Below, piece after piece: positions 1 through 31,134 of a stretch of 64,000 nucleotides of DNA (the stretch's first letter is position 1; every line of letters begins with the position of its first letter). Source of the DNA: Nematostella vectensis (taxonomy: Eukaryota > Cnidaria > Anthozoa > Actiniaria > Edwardsiidae). The notes under the pieces are model-generated. The model ran no database searches. It saw nothing but the letters and a program-made list of their open reading frames with translations, and was not told the DNA's origin. The stretch is from the NCBI RefSeq assembly GCF_932526225.1, contig NC_064038.1, forward strand, positions 1,614,001-1,678,000, in the 5' to 3' direction. Both the position numbers and the translations under genes were made by a program.

Positions 1-98
1 ATAAAAATAATACTGTTAGTTTTGCCTTAGTGCTGTTTCACTTTTTACTATACAAAAGTGGCTATTTGCATAGTTCTAATTCAAATCTCCCTTTTTAG

Positions 99-212
99 AA
101 TAATACTGCTGTGTTCCAATATCTCTCCACGTTTGAGGGCCTCTTGTTTACGACAGACTTGGACCCCCATATCCTAGAAGTGTACAAACAGTTCAAGGCA
201 TTACGGGCATAG
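99..212 (+). CDS. Terminal coding exon of an unidentified gene (3' part only)
   Basis: A pyrimidine-rich tract ending in AG at 97-98 is followed by a 37-codon open stretch closed by TAG at 210-212. It reads as the last exon of a plus-strand gene whose other exons lie left of the window. The C-terminal peptide ends [21 protein letters not shown] and is hydrophilic, helical in character, with no membrane segment. I do not recognise the family. Phase 0 was chosen because it gives a protein-like peptide ending shortly before AT-rich DNA that could be a 3' UTR. The gene would converge tail-to-tail with SDHAF4. Confidence 0.5.
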   Translation, partial: NNTAVFQYLSTFEGLLFTTDLDPHILEVYKQFKALRA

Positions 213-1168
213 GAGCAGACAGTGAAGGTGTCAATTGCCTGTCATCGGGCGTCATCACACAAACATGTTCCTCAAGTTAGCCGTGATCACAAGAGATAAC
301 TAGTTCGCTATGATAGCTTTGTATGAAGGGATGTTTAGTTGTTGAGAACTTTGGAATACTTTTGAAGTTGACATCCCCGGATAGATAGGCAGAACAGGAA
401 AAACTAGTGTGATGTGAAGACCACATTGCCATAGAAACAAGCACAATTAACACGATCAACACCACAAGGCTGTTCTTAAAAGTACACAGTATTTTGTTTT
501 AGTAGCATTTTTATTTCCGACTTTAAAGCTTTTTATTTTGATAAAACCTAATGAAATACTTCTTTGTATTCAAATAAATAAATTATAGTCTGATTTATTA
601 TGGCTTTCTTTGTAGAGATATGGGAGACCAGCTTGCCCTATATTTGTGTAGTCCCTGTAAACTTTTACTAGTTCCTGTTCCCTGTTTACAAGTCTTTTTG
701 ATGTCCCATAATTAGTAGAGTTCTGAATTTAACAATTGACCAAGTGCATTATACATGTTCATGATTACAAACAGTAACCTCACGTTGAGGCTTTCTTCCA
801 ACATTACAATAAATGGATCAGAATAAGAAGAGAGCCTAGACTCAATGCTTGTGTCCTGTGACCATTGGTATATTAAGCCTGGTCTAATCGGAACGGCTGC
901 ACCTTATAAAATTGTTTGGGGAAGGGGACACTCGGTCATCTTATTTGTTTCGGTTATGTGAGGCAGGCACCATTTTCTTCCCTTTATTGGAGCAGGTAGG
1001 AAGTTTTCCCATCTACCACACACTAGCTACAAGCTTTCATCCATGAGCAAGCGAACGCTCCCGGCTCATTCACGTTGTCAGTCAAAACTCACATCTAACG
1101 GAGAAAGCGCAGCCGTTGTTTCCCCACTAGGTGTTAGACAAAACCATTTCTTACGTAAGCCAGAATTT
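213..1168. other. Intergenic / 3' UTR interval between the terminal exon and SDHAF4
   Basis: AT-rich sequence without a convincing gene. An AATAAA at 573-578, about 360 bp after the upstream stop, is a candidate poly(A) signal for the plus-strand gene. On the minus strand AATAAA (complement at 983-988) lies about 180 bp beyond the SDHAF4 stop and is a good candidate for that transcript. A short minus-strand open frame at 277-465 has no recognisable features and is not called. Confidence 0.5.
983..988 (-). terminator. Candidate poly(A) signal of SDHAF4
   Basis: TTTATT on the plus strand is AATAAA on the minus strand. It lies about 180 bp past the SDHAF4 stop codon, a plausible 3' UTR length. 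Confidence 0.45.
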
Positions 1169-1507
1169 TCAGAAGTCTATGCATCTCCCTTTTCTTTCCC
1201 AATCCCCATATCTTGTGGGTTCTGGTCCTCTAGGTCCATTTCTTTCACCAGTTTCGGGGTTGACATCGTCCGGAAACGGTGCAAACGGATCTGGTTCTTT
1301 TTCCTCTTCCACGCTTGACTCTCCGTCTGTCTTTGCATCAGAACTTTTGGCATCGTGGGTTTTATCACTAAAACTCCTGCTGAACTGTTGAGAAAGCGTT
1401 ACGCTGCCTCTTTGTATCCCCCATACTTTTCTAACTTGTACAATTCTTGAGTTATTCCCGTGAATTCGAGAGAGCTGCTTACATAGCGATCGTAATCCAG
1501 ACGCCAT
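1169..1507 (-). CDS. SDHAF4: Succinate dehydrogenase assembly factor 4, mitochondrial
   Basis: An intronless 112-residue frame ends in the family hallmark [17 protein letters not shown], preceded by [16 protein letters not shown], which is diagnostic for the SDHAF4 (DUF1674) family. Known role: a small matrix chaperone that binds flavinated SDHA and promotes assembly with SDHB into respiratory complex II. The N-terminus [15 protein letters not shown] is basic, Ser-rich and free of acidic residues, as expected of a mitochondrial presequence. An acidic linker follows, then the conserved C-terminal domain. The frame stays open upstream to an ATG at 1633, but the start at 1507 gives the better presequence and usual length. 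The gene is divergent from HAUS6, with about 200 bp between start codons. Confidence 0.9.
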   Translation of the reverse strand: MASGLRSLCKQLSRIHGNNSRIVQVRKVWGIQRGSVTLSQQFSRSFSDKTHDAKSSDAKTDGESSVEEEKEPDPFAPFPDDVNPETGERNGPRGPEPTRYGDWERKGRCIDF

Positions 1508-1704
1508 GATGGTTTTTACCCAGAGTGCCCCTGAGCCTCGATCAGACGTTACACATCCGGGACCTTGCATAGTCTTGGCGCTAAACTCAAGATGGCGGAA
1601 ATTTGCCAAATCTACTATTTTACATACTTTCATAATTTAACCAAAGATTGTGCTTTGCACAGTCATTATTCTTAGATATTTTCAAAAATATACAAATTTT
1701 AAAT
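1508..1704. promoter_or_regulatory. Putative bidirectional promoter SDHAF4 / HAUS6 with a YY1-type motif
   Basis: Only about 197 bp separate the SDHAF4 start (minus) from the first HAUS6 ATG (plus). CAAGATGGCGG at 1588-1598 matches the classic YY1 core with flanks, often found near the start site of animal housekeeping genes. The ATG inside this motif opens a roughly 26-codon plus-strand frame that closes before the HAUS6 start, so it could act as a short uORF. No TATA box is evident. The shared-promoter role is inferred from spacing. Confidence 0.5.
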
Positions 1705-22673
<20,969 letters not shown>

Positions 22674-25600
22674 CATTGGATCTTGTTGGCTACACTCCAT
22701 GAGATGAACTGGATACCAGCTTGTTTCTATGCTTCATGCAATGTCATGAGGCATTGAGACGTCCCCATGCCTTGTTTGCGTGCTTCATGAGGAGTTCAAT
22801 TATACCTTGAGGGCGTGCAGTACACCCACCGTTCAAATAAGGTTGCACTCGTCGAGAATCCATTGTCGTAACCCGCAATGGTTCATGGGTAGCGTATAAA
22901 CGGCTGAAAGCCATGTAAATGTTTATAAGAACGTGAACACGAATTCTACAGTTTTGAAACCTGGATTTGCATTACTTGTATTATTGGATATCTATGAATC
23001 CCTGTGGGTTACGGTACATAGATTCTCCAAGTGCAACCTTGAAATAGGCGTTTACATTCGCTCCATTGATCTGTGGAGACTTGCAGTGCTGGATCCGGAC
23101 CGGCGGACTAATATTACCTCTTATGTGTAACGACATGGGCTCTGCTCCAACACAAGGAGTACATGCATCCGTGGAAACCGAGAGATCACGGCCTTCCTAC
23201 GTGCCGTTGAAATTAATGCATATTTGTGTAGAGTCAGGTGTTAAAAGACATTGATGGTCAAATCACGCTCCTGTGCATGAGTACAAGAATCTGTGGAAAA
23301 AGAGATGTATGGCTAAATACACCCTCTAATGCATTTAGACACGTTAACCTGGGACATTTCACGGTCGAAACGCGCTATACTTCTTCACTGCCTTCATGGT
23401 GCATCATACGATAGAGCGGATGGATTCGCTTGAAATGTTAGCTTTGATTGGGACACTTAAGGGTCAAAACAAGCCCTGCCTTCCAGGGATGCATTAGTGA
23501 AAAAGTAGAGCCGATGTTGTATATGGACCCGGCACCGAGTGTTGTGTTCCTGTAATACCTTAGTCTTGTAGTATACTCAAGTGCGCAGTGTACAGTTCTC
23601 CCTGCGTCAGACTTGTAAACCAATTAGTTATCTGGCAAACAGGGTATTTTATTGTAATAACCGCAGATATAGATTTATATTAAACGCACGGTCATATTGA
23701 CCACTATACCGTCGGCGAGGCGCGGCCATATTGTCCACTATATCGTCGGTAAGGTGGTGGATTTGGTTTTCGCCTTTTCAATGAAGAAACCCCACCGCCT
23801 CGCGCACTCCTGTGAATCATTTCTTTTTCTAGATGAACCAAAATGAAAAAGGGCCGAAATTCATTTTAGGGCGCGCAAGTTCTGCTTTGGCCCCCGAGGA
23901 AGAGGCCATTCAGTTTATCTTGTCGCATTTTCATCATCCACATATTTAACAATTATTCCTCAATAATAATGAGGTGCAATTTTTATGCTTTCAAATCCGC
24001 CACTTCACACTTGACCGGCTATGAATACGAATATGGCCTACGAATATGTTAGCCAATTATAATGAGCATTTTTAATAGAACGCTAGTGTGATTTGACCAA
24101 AAAAACTTATACCACAGGCCTCCCGCCCTCGCCATTTTTAAGAGTCCTAGAAGACACTTGGAACAGTTTAAAGAGACTCAGGTTTCTAAGAACCCACGCA
24201 ACTGGGTCAATTTTTATGTTCTAATCCATCTAAACAATTTTTGTCTCATTGTAAATATACACCTTTATGACACCTTCAGGGAGCTGTTTCTATCGAGAGT
24301 GTTTACAATGCAAACTAATGTTAAGTTTGTTCCGACTAGGCCCGCAGCCAGGATTTTGAGCGGAGGGTTTCATTTACCCATTTAGCGGACCATCTTTTAG
24401 GTAGTCCGCCTAGCTTGCAAAGGTACTCAATTTTCCCTCATTAGAGCGGACCTTTCAGTCCAGTGGGGTGGTTATTCCGAACCCCCCCCCCCCCCCCCCC
24501 CCCCCCCTGGCTACGGGCCTGGAAGAAAGTGGAGCCTATGTGGCACGGAGATTATGACTGTAATTGAAATAAGATTTTCTTAAAAAGGGAAGGATATTTG
24601 GCCCACAAAATCTTATCCTTTTGTCTCACAAGTTCACATTGTGGTCGATCTTCTGGAAAAAAGAGACTGGTAAAGAATGAATAAAGGCATACAAAAATCA
24701 AGTGAATCGCGGCATCATTGGAAAACGATAAAGATCGAGAAAACAATCTGTTTTGATCGAACAAAACCGTACTCACTTGGCTGTAAATAATTCACTTGAC
24801 AACTCTTTTGTTCTCACTAAAAAGCAAGAACTAAGTGTCTTTTAGCGTCACTTTGAGCTCTGATACTTTGCTTCTTATAACTACTCTTTATTCCATGAGA
24901 ATGTTCTTTAATATTAGAGAACAGAGAAGCAGAGAATTAGCTTAACAACAAAATGCTGAATAATATATTATTTTTCGTGAATTCTCAAAACCACTGTAGT
25001 AAATAGAATGGTTTTAACCATTAAAATAGCATTCTTTAGGTAGTCGGATTAAGAGATATCTGTGTCTAACTCAGTTGAACCAATAGCATTTTTTACCACG
25101 TTTACCTAATAACTCTGCATTTTAACACCGCTGCACCTGCCAACTATTTGATGTCTTAAAACTCCTTCCCAGCTGTCTCGGGCAGTGTGTTTTACTAAGA
25201 GCGCAAGCGAGGCTTAAATACATTTCCTGCTCGAGGCAAACACATGGGAAAGCGAAATTTGAACATCTTCTGACTTGAGACAACTTCCGTCTTGGATGAA
25301 GTGTAGGTTTGTTTTCATTGGGCAAAACGGCGCGTTCTTTGCTCCAGTTAGTACCTGGACCCCTACTGTGTTAACTAACTTTAGCAAAGAAAACCGGCCG
25401 ATCCCCTCGATGTTGAATTATTCTATAACATTTTAAAATGGTATTTTCTGAAATTAATTACTTTCGGTAACAAAACTCTTTTTCAAGTCTTCCGGACGGA
25501 GTGTGCTAAAATAGAGCTTGGCAAATATTAGGCGCGAAATTCCTTTCCTATTTGCTTTCATTATTAAAAGTGTGAAATATTTAGTGCATATTTCTCCGGG

Positions 25601-26806
25601 TTTGCTTTTTTCTGGAGATTAGTTAAATAAATGTTTTTTTCTGACTTGAACATTTTGTTGATATTAGGGAAATTCAATTAGTCAGCTCGAAATACAAGTA
25701 TTGAACCGAAGCACACAAGCGAGAAGAAGTAATTTCTTAACCCGCATGAGTTAATTATGTTCTTAGTCAAGGTGAAGTTTGAACTAGGTACTACTACTCC
25801 CCGTTGCACCTGTATATATATGTGTCATTCTAGTCACCAGAGCTAAAAAAGTCAAAGATCGTTCATTTTACCAAAGGAATACACATAGCTTTATTTTGTG
25901 GGAGTAAAGTTAGGAATCATCATGAAACAAACTGTCACCTTTCCTTATAGTTAAAATATCCCAGGGCGAGGTAAAAGCGATCCTGTTTTTAATATCCTTT
26001 ATGAATCATCCCCAATCAAAGTATTTTTCAAAGGAATTGGAAGTAAGTCCAATTACCACATCTTTGATAATTTGTACCCGTAGGCCAAGCGCGCGCCGAG
26101 TAAATGCAATATCATGTCTTTTATTCCTTCTGTCACTTAAGAATAGATAGCAAGAAACTCCCACTTTAATTTCATTAGTAACACAGTTTTTTTTATAAAG
26201 GCTAGACTGAAAGGCGGAATGGTTCGAGTATTAGAATTGAGGGGCTTTTATAAAACATAATGAAGATAACGTGTGATAAAACCAAGAGACGAGCGGTGAT
26301 TCGAACACTGGGAGAGACCAAACCTGGAAACCTGAAGAAATCATAAAATAAAAATCGAGAGCTAGCATACAGCTACGTAGTCATAAAACCGTTAGTTTAT
26401 AAATAAACTCTATTCAACAAAAATGTATCAGAGTTATACCGCGCGCAATGACTTTTTCCATCTTGTTATCCCAAAGCAAATAGTTTACATCGTTGTTTTG
26501 AAAGCCAAGCGATTTCATGTAAACTGTTCTGTGTTTTTGACAACTAATTTATTCTATTTAGGTATGAACATCTTTAAAGATTGTTTGGCATTCGGGGGGC
26601 GACACATTTGACGGGGAGCAAATTGTTCCAACGCATTTTGCGCACACCTGTTCGCCGAATACACTATTACCGATGATATCCGGAAATCGCTCACACTAGC
26701 TGATAAAAGCTTCCCCACTGAGCTGTCGCGGCACAACTGGCCTAGCATCGGACACGCAAAGACTATCAACAGCCGAACGCTTCATCTTCTTTTTAACACT
26801 AAAAAA
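22674..26806. other. Intergenic region between HAUS6 and the neuropeptide gene
   Basis: The HAUS6 3' UTR must start here; ATTAAA at 23679-23684 is a weak candidate poly(A) signal. A 34-bp direct duplication (two copies of TCATATTGACCACTAT-like sequence, 23689-23754) and a small poly-C MITE are present. A TATATATA at about 25812-25820 could mark an upstream promoter for the precursor gene, with a non-coding first exon, but nothing in the sequence proves that. Otherwise AT-rich with no convincing coding sequence. Confidence 0.5.
24338..24520. mobile_element. 183-bp MITE with AGGCCCG(T/C)AGCCAGG ends and a C26 tract
   Basis: AGGCCCGCAGCCAGG at 24338-24352 is mirrored by CCTGGCTACGGGCCT at 24506-24520. 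An uninterrupted run of 26 C (24482-24507) adjoins the right end. The C-run is likely a slippage hotspot. Confidence 0.6.
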
Positions 26807-28039
26807 ATGCTGTCTGTCAAGCTATGTATAGTATTATGTGTCTTTGTAATCGTCTTTGAAGAGTCACGGGCAGTTCCTCAGGACACAAGCTTAGCATCAA
26901 GTGATAAACTCTCTCGGAAAAACGCAGGCGCGCCCTGTGTTGGGAAGGATTGCGAGGAGAGACGAGGAATAAGGGCTAAGTGGTATAGACGGTGTCCTAA
27001 AGGGGCGTTGTGTTCGAGAACAACGAGAAAAGAAAAGTCAGAGCATCGTCGCCAAAACAAGAAGAGTTTTCAATCCAGAGAAAACGATGAAGCGCCATCC
27101 AAATTCGCTGCGTGTAAGCCTGACCTTATGTGCAAGAAAAAAAGTGATTTGCCTAGACGTATAGCAATTCGTTTAGGATACAGGGATGCACAAGACATCC
27201 CCGAGTGCCCTGACGCCTTCTGGTGCAAGAGAAGGCAGAAAAGCCAGCGCCGTAGCTTCTCTTGTCCGCCAGGGCTCTGGTGCAAGAGGTTAGCGGAGGA
27301 TAGTACGGTCTGTCACGAAGGTTTTAATTGCAAGCGAAGTGTTTCTGCCGAGCGTCTGCGAGCGGCCGGATATTCTGACAGTGCTAAGGGATGTCCACCA
27401 GGACTGTGGTGTAAGCGAGCCGTTTATGCCTTTAAGTTGAACTGCCCTCCAGGTCTTTGGTGCAAACGAGAGAGTGAAGACGACCAAAGACCGGATAGAC
27501 GGGAAAACGGAATTGAGCAAAAATCGGTTAAAAAAGGTATTGAAGTTGATCAAAGACCAGACAGACAAGACAGCGGAGTTTACCAAAGACTGGAAGGCGA
27601 CGAGAATAAACCAAGCTCGGACTGCCCTCCAGGACTTTGGTGCAAACGGAATAACGAAGTTCCACGTAGATCAGATAAACGTGTCGACCGAATCTCGGAC
27701 TGCCCCCCGGGTTTATGGTGCAAGCGTGGTCTTACGCGCAACCTTGCCGCAGTGCTGGGCTTTAAACGCTCAGATTCGATCGCGAATTGCCCGCCCGGGC
27801 TTTGGTGCAAAAGAAGCGAGAAATCTCTTGACGTGGATTGTCCGCTCGGGTATAAGTGCAAGAGGCAGATATCCGATGACCAGGGAGATTTGACTGCCGA
27901 ATACCCGGGCTATGAGACGTCTAGAACGATGCCGGAGTGTCCGAGAGGACTCGTGTGCAAACGACTTCATAACAACAAAAATTCAAACAACCAGAAGAAG
28001 TCCGCTAGCCTCCCTTGCCCACCGGGCCTCTGGTGCTAG
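26807..28039 (+). CDS. Secreted neuropeptide precursor with repeated CPPGLWC cassettes
   Basis: A single 410-residue frame. Residues 1-22 form a signal peptide (hydrophobic core LCIVLCVFVIVF, likely cleavage after ESRA). The rest carries 14 short cysteine pairs, nearly all CX5C. Seven are identical CPPGLWC, the first at residue 153 and the last at the very C-terminus. Others are CPKGALC, CKPDLMC, CPDAFWC, CHEGFNC, CPLGYKC, CPRGLVC and an N-terminal CX4C (CVGKDC). Most are followed by KR, the cut site of prohormone convertases; linkers are acidic or basic and poorly conserved. The PPGLW core equals that of cnidarian GLWamides such as metamorphosin A, but no Gly follows, so no amide is expected. 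Predicted products are disulfide rings with free C-terminal Cys. AATAAA follows at 28227. Receptor and function are unknown; a role as a nerve or endocrine signal is inference. Confidence 0.85.
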   Translation: MLSVKLCIVLCVFVIVFEESRAVPQDTSLASSDKLSRKNAGAPCVGKDCEERRGIRAKWYRRCPKGALCSRTTRKEKSEHRRQNKKSFQSRENDEAPSKFAACKPDLMCKKKSDLPRRIAIRLGYRDAQDIPECPDAFWCKRRQKSQRRSFSCPPGLWCKRLAEDSTVCHEGFNCKRSVSAERLRAAGYSDSAKGCPPGLWCKRAVYAFKLNCPPGLWCKRESEDDQRPDRRENGIEQKSVKKGIEVDQRPDRQDSGVYQRLEGDENKPSSDCPPGLWCKRNNEVPRRSDKRVDRISDCPPGLWCKRGLTRNLAAVLGFKRSDSIANCPPGLWCKRSEKSLDVDCPLGYKCKRQISDDQGDLTAEYPGYETSRTMPECPRGLVCKRLHNNKNSNNQKKSASLPCPPGLWC

Positions 28040-28226
28040 AGAAAGCGAAATTTAAGACATAGCTAGAAATGTTATTCATCGTGAAACCGATGGCACAGGA
28101 AATCAATGTTGTACCGATCATTTGCAACAGTAAGCCTCAAAAGGGAAGCACCGATAGCCATGTATAGAACACGATGCACACCCTAAATATGATATAGAAT
28201 TAATGTTATAACGAATTTTGAGAAGA

Positions 28227-28232
28227 AATAAA
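28227..28232 (+). terminator. Poly(A) signal of the neuropeptide precursor gene
   Basis: AATAAA about 190 bp after the precursor stop codon, in AT-rich DNA with no other gene nearby. Confidence 0.6.
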
Positions 28233-28825
28233 GGTGGACCGTAGTAAAGCGTTGACTTATGCTGTTTGCAGTCTACTTTGTTATTACTTTCTTTAATTCT
28301 AGGATTTTTGGAAGTCATAGGAAGACTAGTATATGCGTTTCGAGACCTGAAGCTTCTGGAAGCATTCTTTCATAAAATAAGATGATTTTCTTTTTCCCTG
28401 AATTTTTTTTATTGCTAGCTTGATTGATACTGTAGTTTTACAAGCGGCGCAATTAGGATATCAAGGGAGATTGAGGATTAAATATCCCAACAATTTTTTG
28501 TTTTTGTTTTCTGTTGATGTGTTGCTTCGCCCTTTGTTAACCTTTAATGTAAATGTAATAAAAGTTATAATATATAGATTTAGGCACTGCCTAAAAGCGG
28601 AGCCAGCATAAACACCTTTTGTGTTGACTGATCAAAGGTATCATTGGGGGATCTAGGATCCTGCTCTCTACTGAGATTTATTAATTGTACCAACCAAATG
28701 GATCCAGGCCTTATTCAATAATTTAAATTATGCAGTACATCAAAGTTAACAAACACAATTCCTGGTGTGGATATGGCTGTCAAAGTTGTCAAGAGTGTAA
28801 TGGTAAATTCTTATGTCCCATCATA

Positions 28826-29508
28826 GAAGTTCCATTATGAATATCTTTTTTTAATCAAAACAAAACTCCCACAAGCTTTGCCCTTGTGCAGAAAATGTCA
28901 TGGATGTAACAGCATTCCAAAGATTCGAAATAATATATTTAGACTGTTTAGATGCCATACTGTGATTTTTATGTATTGATTTAGTGGCAATTCGCTCCTT
29001 CATTGGACCGAATATTAAGAAAAATGTCTGGAAATTAAAATCCAAAAATATATCTCCTTTCATGCATTACATATTGGTGCACCCCACTTTACCATATAGT
29101 GGCCTTGTTGTTGGTGGCCTACTCCCAAATGAATGCAATGAAGAAAAAACAGATTGAAAATGCTAACTTCTAATTTCAAACCAAACCCTTTCATTGATCT
29201 ATGTTTGGGGTAGAGAGGAATCAAAGAATATCAATTGACTAAAAAATAATCGACGGGAGAGGAGATAAAAAGTGAATTGACTCAACTTGAAAGGTTTGGT
29301 GAAAAAAATATAACAGTAATGAAAATAATTTGATTGAGCATTTCTTGACATTTCCCCTTTCCCATTATCTTAACCCTTTCACCACCACAGGCCTCTAAAG
29401 AGACCATGTCTTTGCTATCCAAGCTATGTGAACAGAATTCTATTATTGAAAAAGAACAAGGTTGTTGCTAGTGTTATAAAGTTTAAGTATCTTGCCCTAA
29501 AAAACCCT
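28826..29508. repeat. Diverged duplicated segment, copy A
   Basis: It shares an ordered series of blocks with 30503-31134: GAAGTTCCATTA, ACAAGCTTTG, CAAAGAT, a GTAGAG(A/G)GGAA block, CCCCTTTCCCATTATCTT and TAAGTATCTTG(C/T)(C/T)CTAAAAAA. Identity is moderate, so the duplication is old. A partial TTAA-type MITE interrupts this copy at 29374-29440. Confidence 0.6.
29374..29440. mobile_element. Partial TTAA-flanked MITE related to 5057-5141
   Basis: Preceded by TTAA (29370-29373), it starts CCCTTTCACCACCACAG and follows the reverse complement of the 5057-5141 element through CTATCCAAGCTA; the right inverted repeat has decayed. It is absent from the matching place in copy B. Confidence 0.5.
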
Positions 29509-29517
29509 TCCCCTTAA

Positions 29518-30498
29518 CACGTTGACCCCTCAACCGGCCTGTACCGGCTTTGGGAAGTACCCACAACCCCAAAAATTCATAAATGCAAAATAAACACAAC
29601 AAGTTGAAGATACTCAGGCATCAGTCTAAGGGATAAGTGGTCTTGCATATATGCATCCAACCAAGGTGTTGGCGTCTACTCTTAAGCCAAATAATAGCAC
29701 AGGTTCTTTGACAAATCTCAATTCGAACAAGGAGAGAAAAGCAGAATCACCCCTCTCAATAAAACGCTCAAAATACCACACAAGGGAGAGAGATCAGCAA
29801 ACACAGCTCAAGACACAAATAGATACCTTTATTCTGATCCTACAGGGTTGGCCTCAAAACACAATGTCCACTCCTTGAAGGATTGTACAACCACGAAGAT
29901 GTCTTTACGTATTGCAAAGCATTCTGGGAGATCCAGGTGAAAATTCACGAGGGGAGGGGCAGTCAACACTCCTCTCCCCAAAGTCAGATGGTCTTTTCAC
30001 CCCGAAGCCAAACAAATCAATTCCAGGTCATACAGACCCAGAATAGCAGTGTAAACAATTTTGGAATCAATTTGGTTTCAGAAAAGACAGCATTTAGGAG
30101 AGCTGTGGTGATTCATAAGAAAATTATTTTCTCATCCAGGCAAAGCCAAACAAGAAAAAATCATCATGAATCCACCTTGGCTTGCAAATATCCATAAGCA
30201 AAGCACTCAATTATGCCCCAAAAGACTTCATTATGTCCTGAGACACTCTCCAAATATGCTCATAGCTGTATTTTTTATGAAAATAAGCAACCATCAACTT
30301 GCGCTGGCTTCAGCACAACGACAAGGGATTAAAAGTGGGGACTGCAAAGCACTGTTGGAAAGCTTGGATACCGCTGACTAGGTGCAGCTGTGTTTGACTT
30401 TTACGGGCTGTATAAAGCTCGGAATAGGAGGGGAATTATTTTTTTTTCAGTCTGTAAATTTTGTAAATTCAGCTCAAATAAAGCCAGGAGTCAATGGG
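29518..30498. mobile_element. 981-bp non-autonomous element flanked by TTAA (piggyBac-like)
   Basis: TTAA at 29514-29517 and 30499-30502 brackets imperfect inverted ends: CACGTTGACCCC at the left, GGAGTCAATGGG at the right (reverse complement CCCATTGACTCC). It sits exactly between the two diverged duplicated segments. The interior shows short frames only and no recognisable transposase. Superfamily assignment is from the TTAA target site. Confidence 0.55.
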
Positions 30499-30502
30499 TT
30501 AA

Positions 30503-31134
30503 TAAAAGTTCCATTAATGTACATTTGTAAAGCTACATTCTGACAAGCTTTGTTCTTGCGAAGAACAATGGATGAAACAGGATTTCAAAGATGGAATATA
30601 GTGTCAGACACAATTTTAGATAAGGTGTAATGCTGAAGATTTAATGTACTATTTTAAGTGGTGATTTTCCATCCCCATGGGAATTAATATCTACAAATAT
30701 ACATCCAGTAATGCATTATATTTTGGTGTTTTGAGAAACCCTGGATCTAACTATTCCAATGAAATAAATCTAAACATCTAAAATAAATGTAATGGGCAAG
30801 AGACTTGGAAAGAAAATCCTAAAAGGAAAATATAAGTGAAAGTTATAAATGAAAATTTCTAATTTAAAAAATCAAATCTGTTCATTAATTTATTTTTGGT
30901 GTAGAGGGGAAATAGTAAAGAGCATCAATTGCATAAAAATAGTCAACAGGGAGAAGAAAAAGGAAGAAAATATAATAACAATAATGTGATAATTATATTC
31001 AGTACTTTTCTAAAATATCCCCTTTCCCATTATCTTTAGGTTGATAGAAAACTATTTTCTTTACAGATTTATTATTTAAAAAGCAAAAGTTTGTTTTTAG
31101 TTTTATATTATATAAGTATCTTGTTCTAAAAAAA
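30503..31134. repeat. Diverged duplicated segment, copy B
   Basis: Partner of 28826-29508 in the same orientation. It begins AAAAGTTCCATTAATG and ends TATAAGTATCTTGTTCTAAA. It lacks the MITE found in copy A, so that insertion came after the duplication. Confidence 0.6.

Noticed and set aside
27474-27893. 139-codon and opposite-strand frames inside the neuropeptide ORF
   Set aside because: Shadows of the repeated CPPGLWC coding sequence; no signal peptide or own motif.
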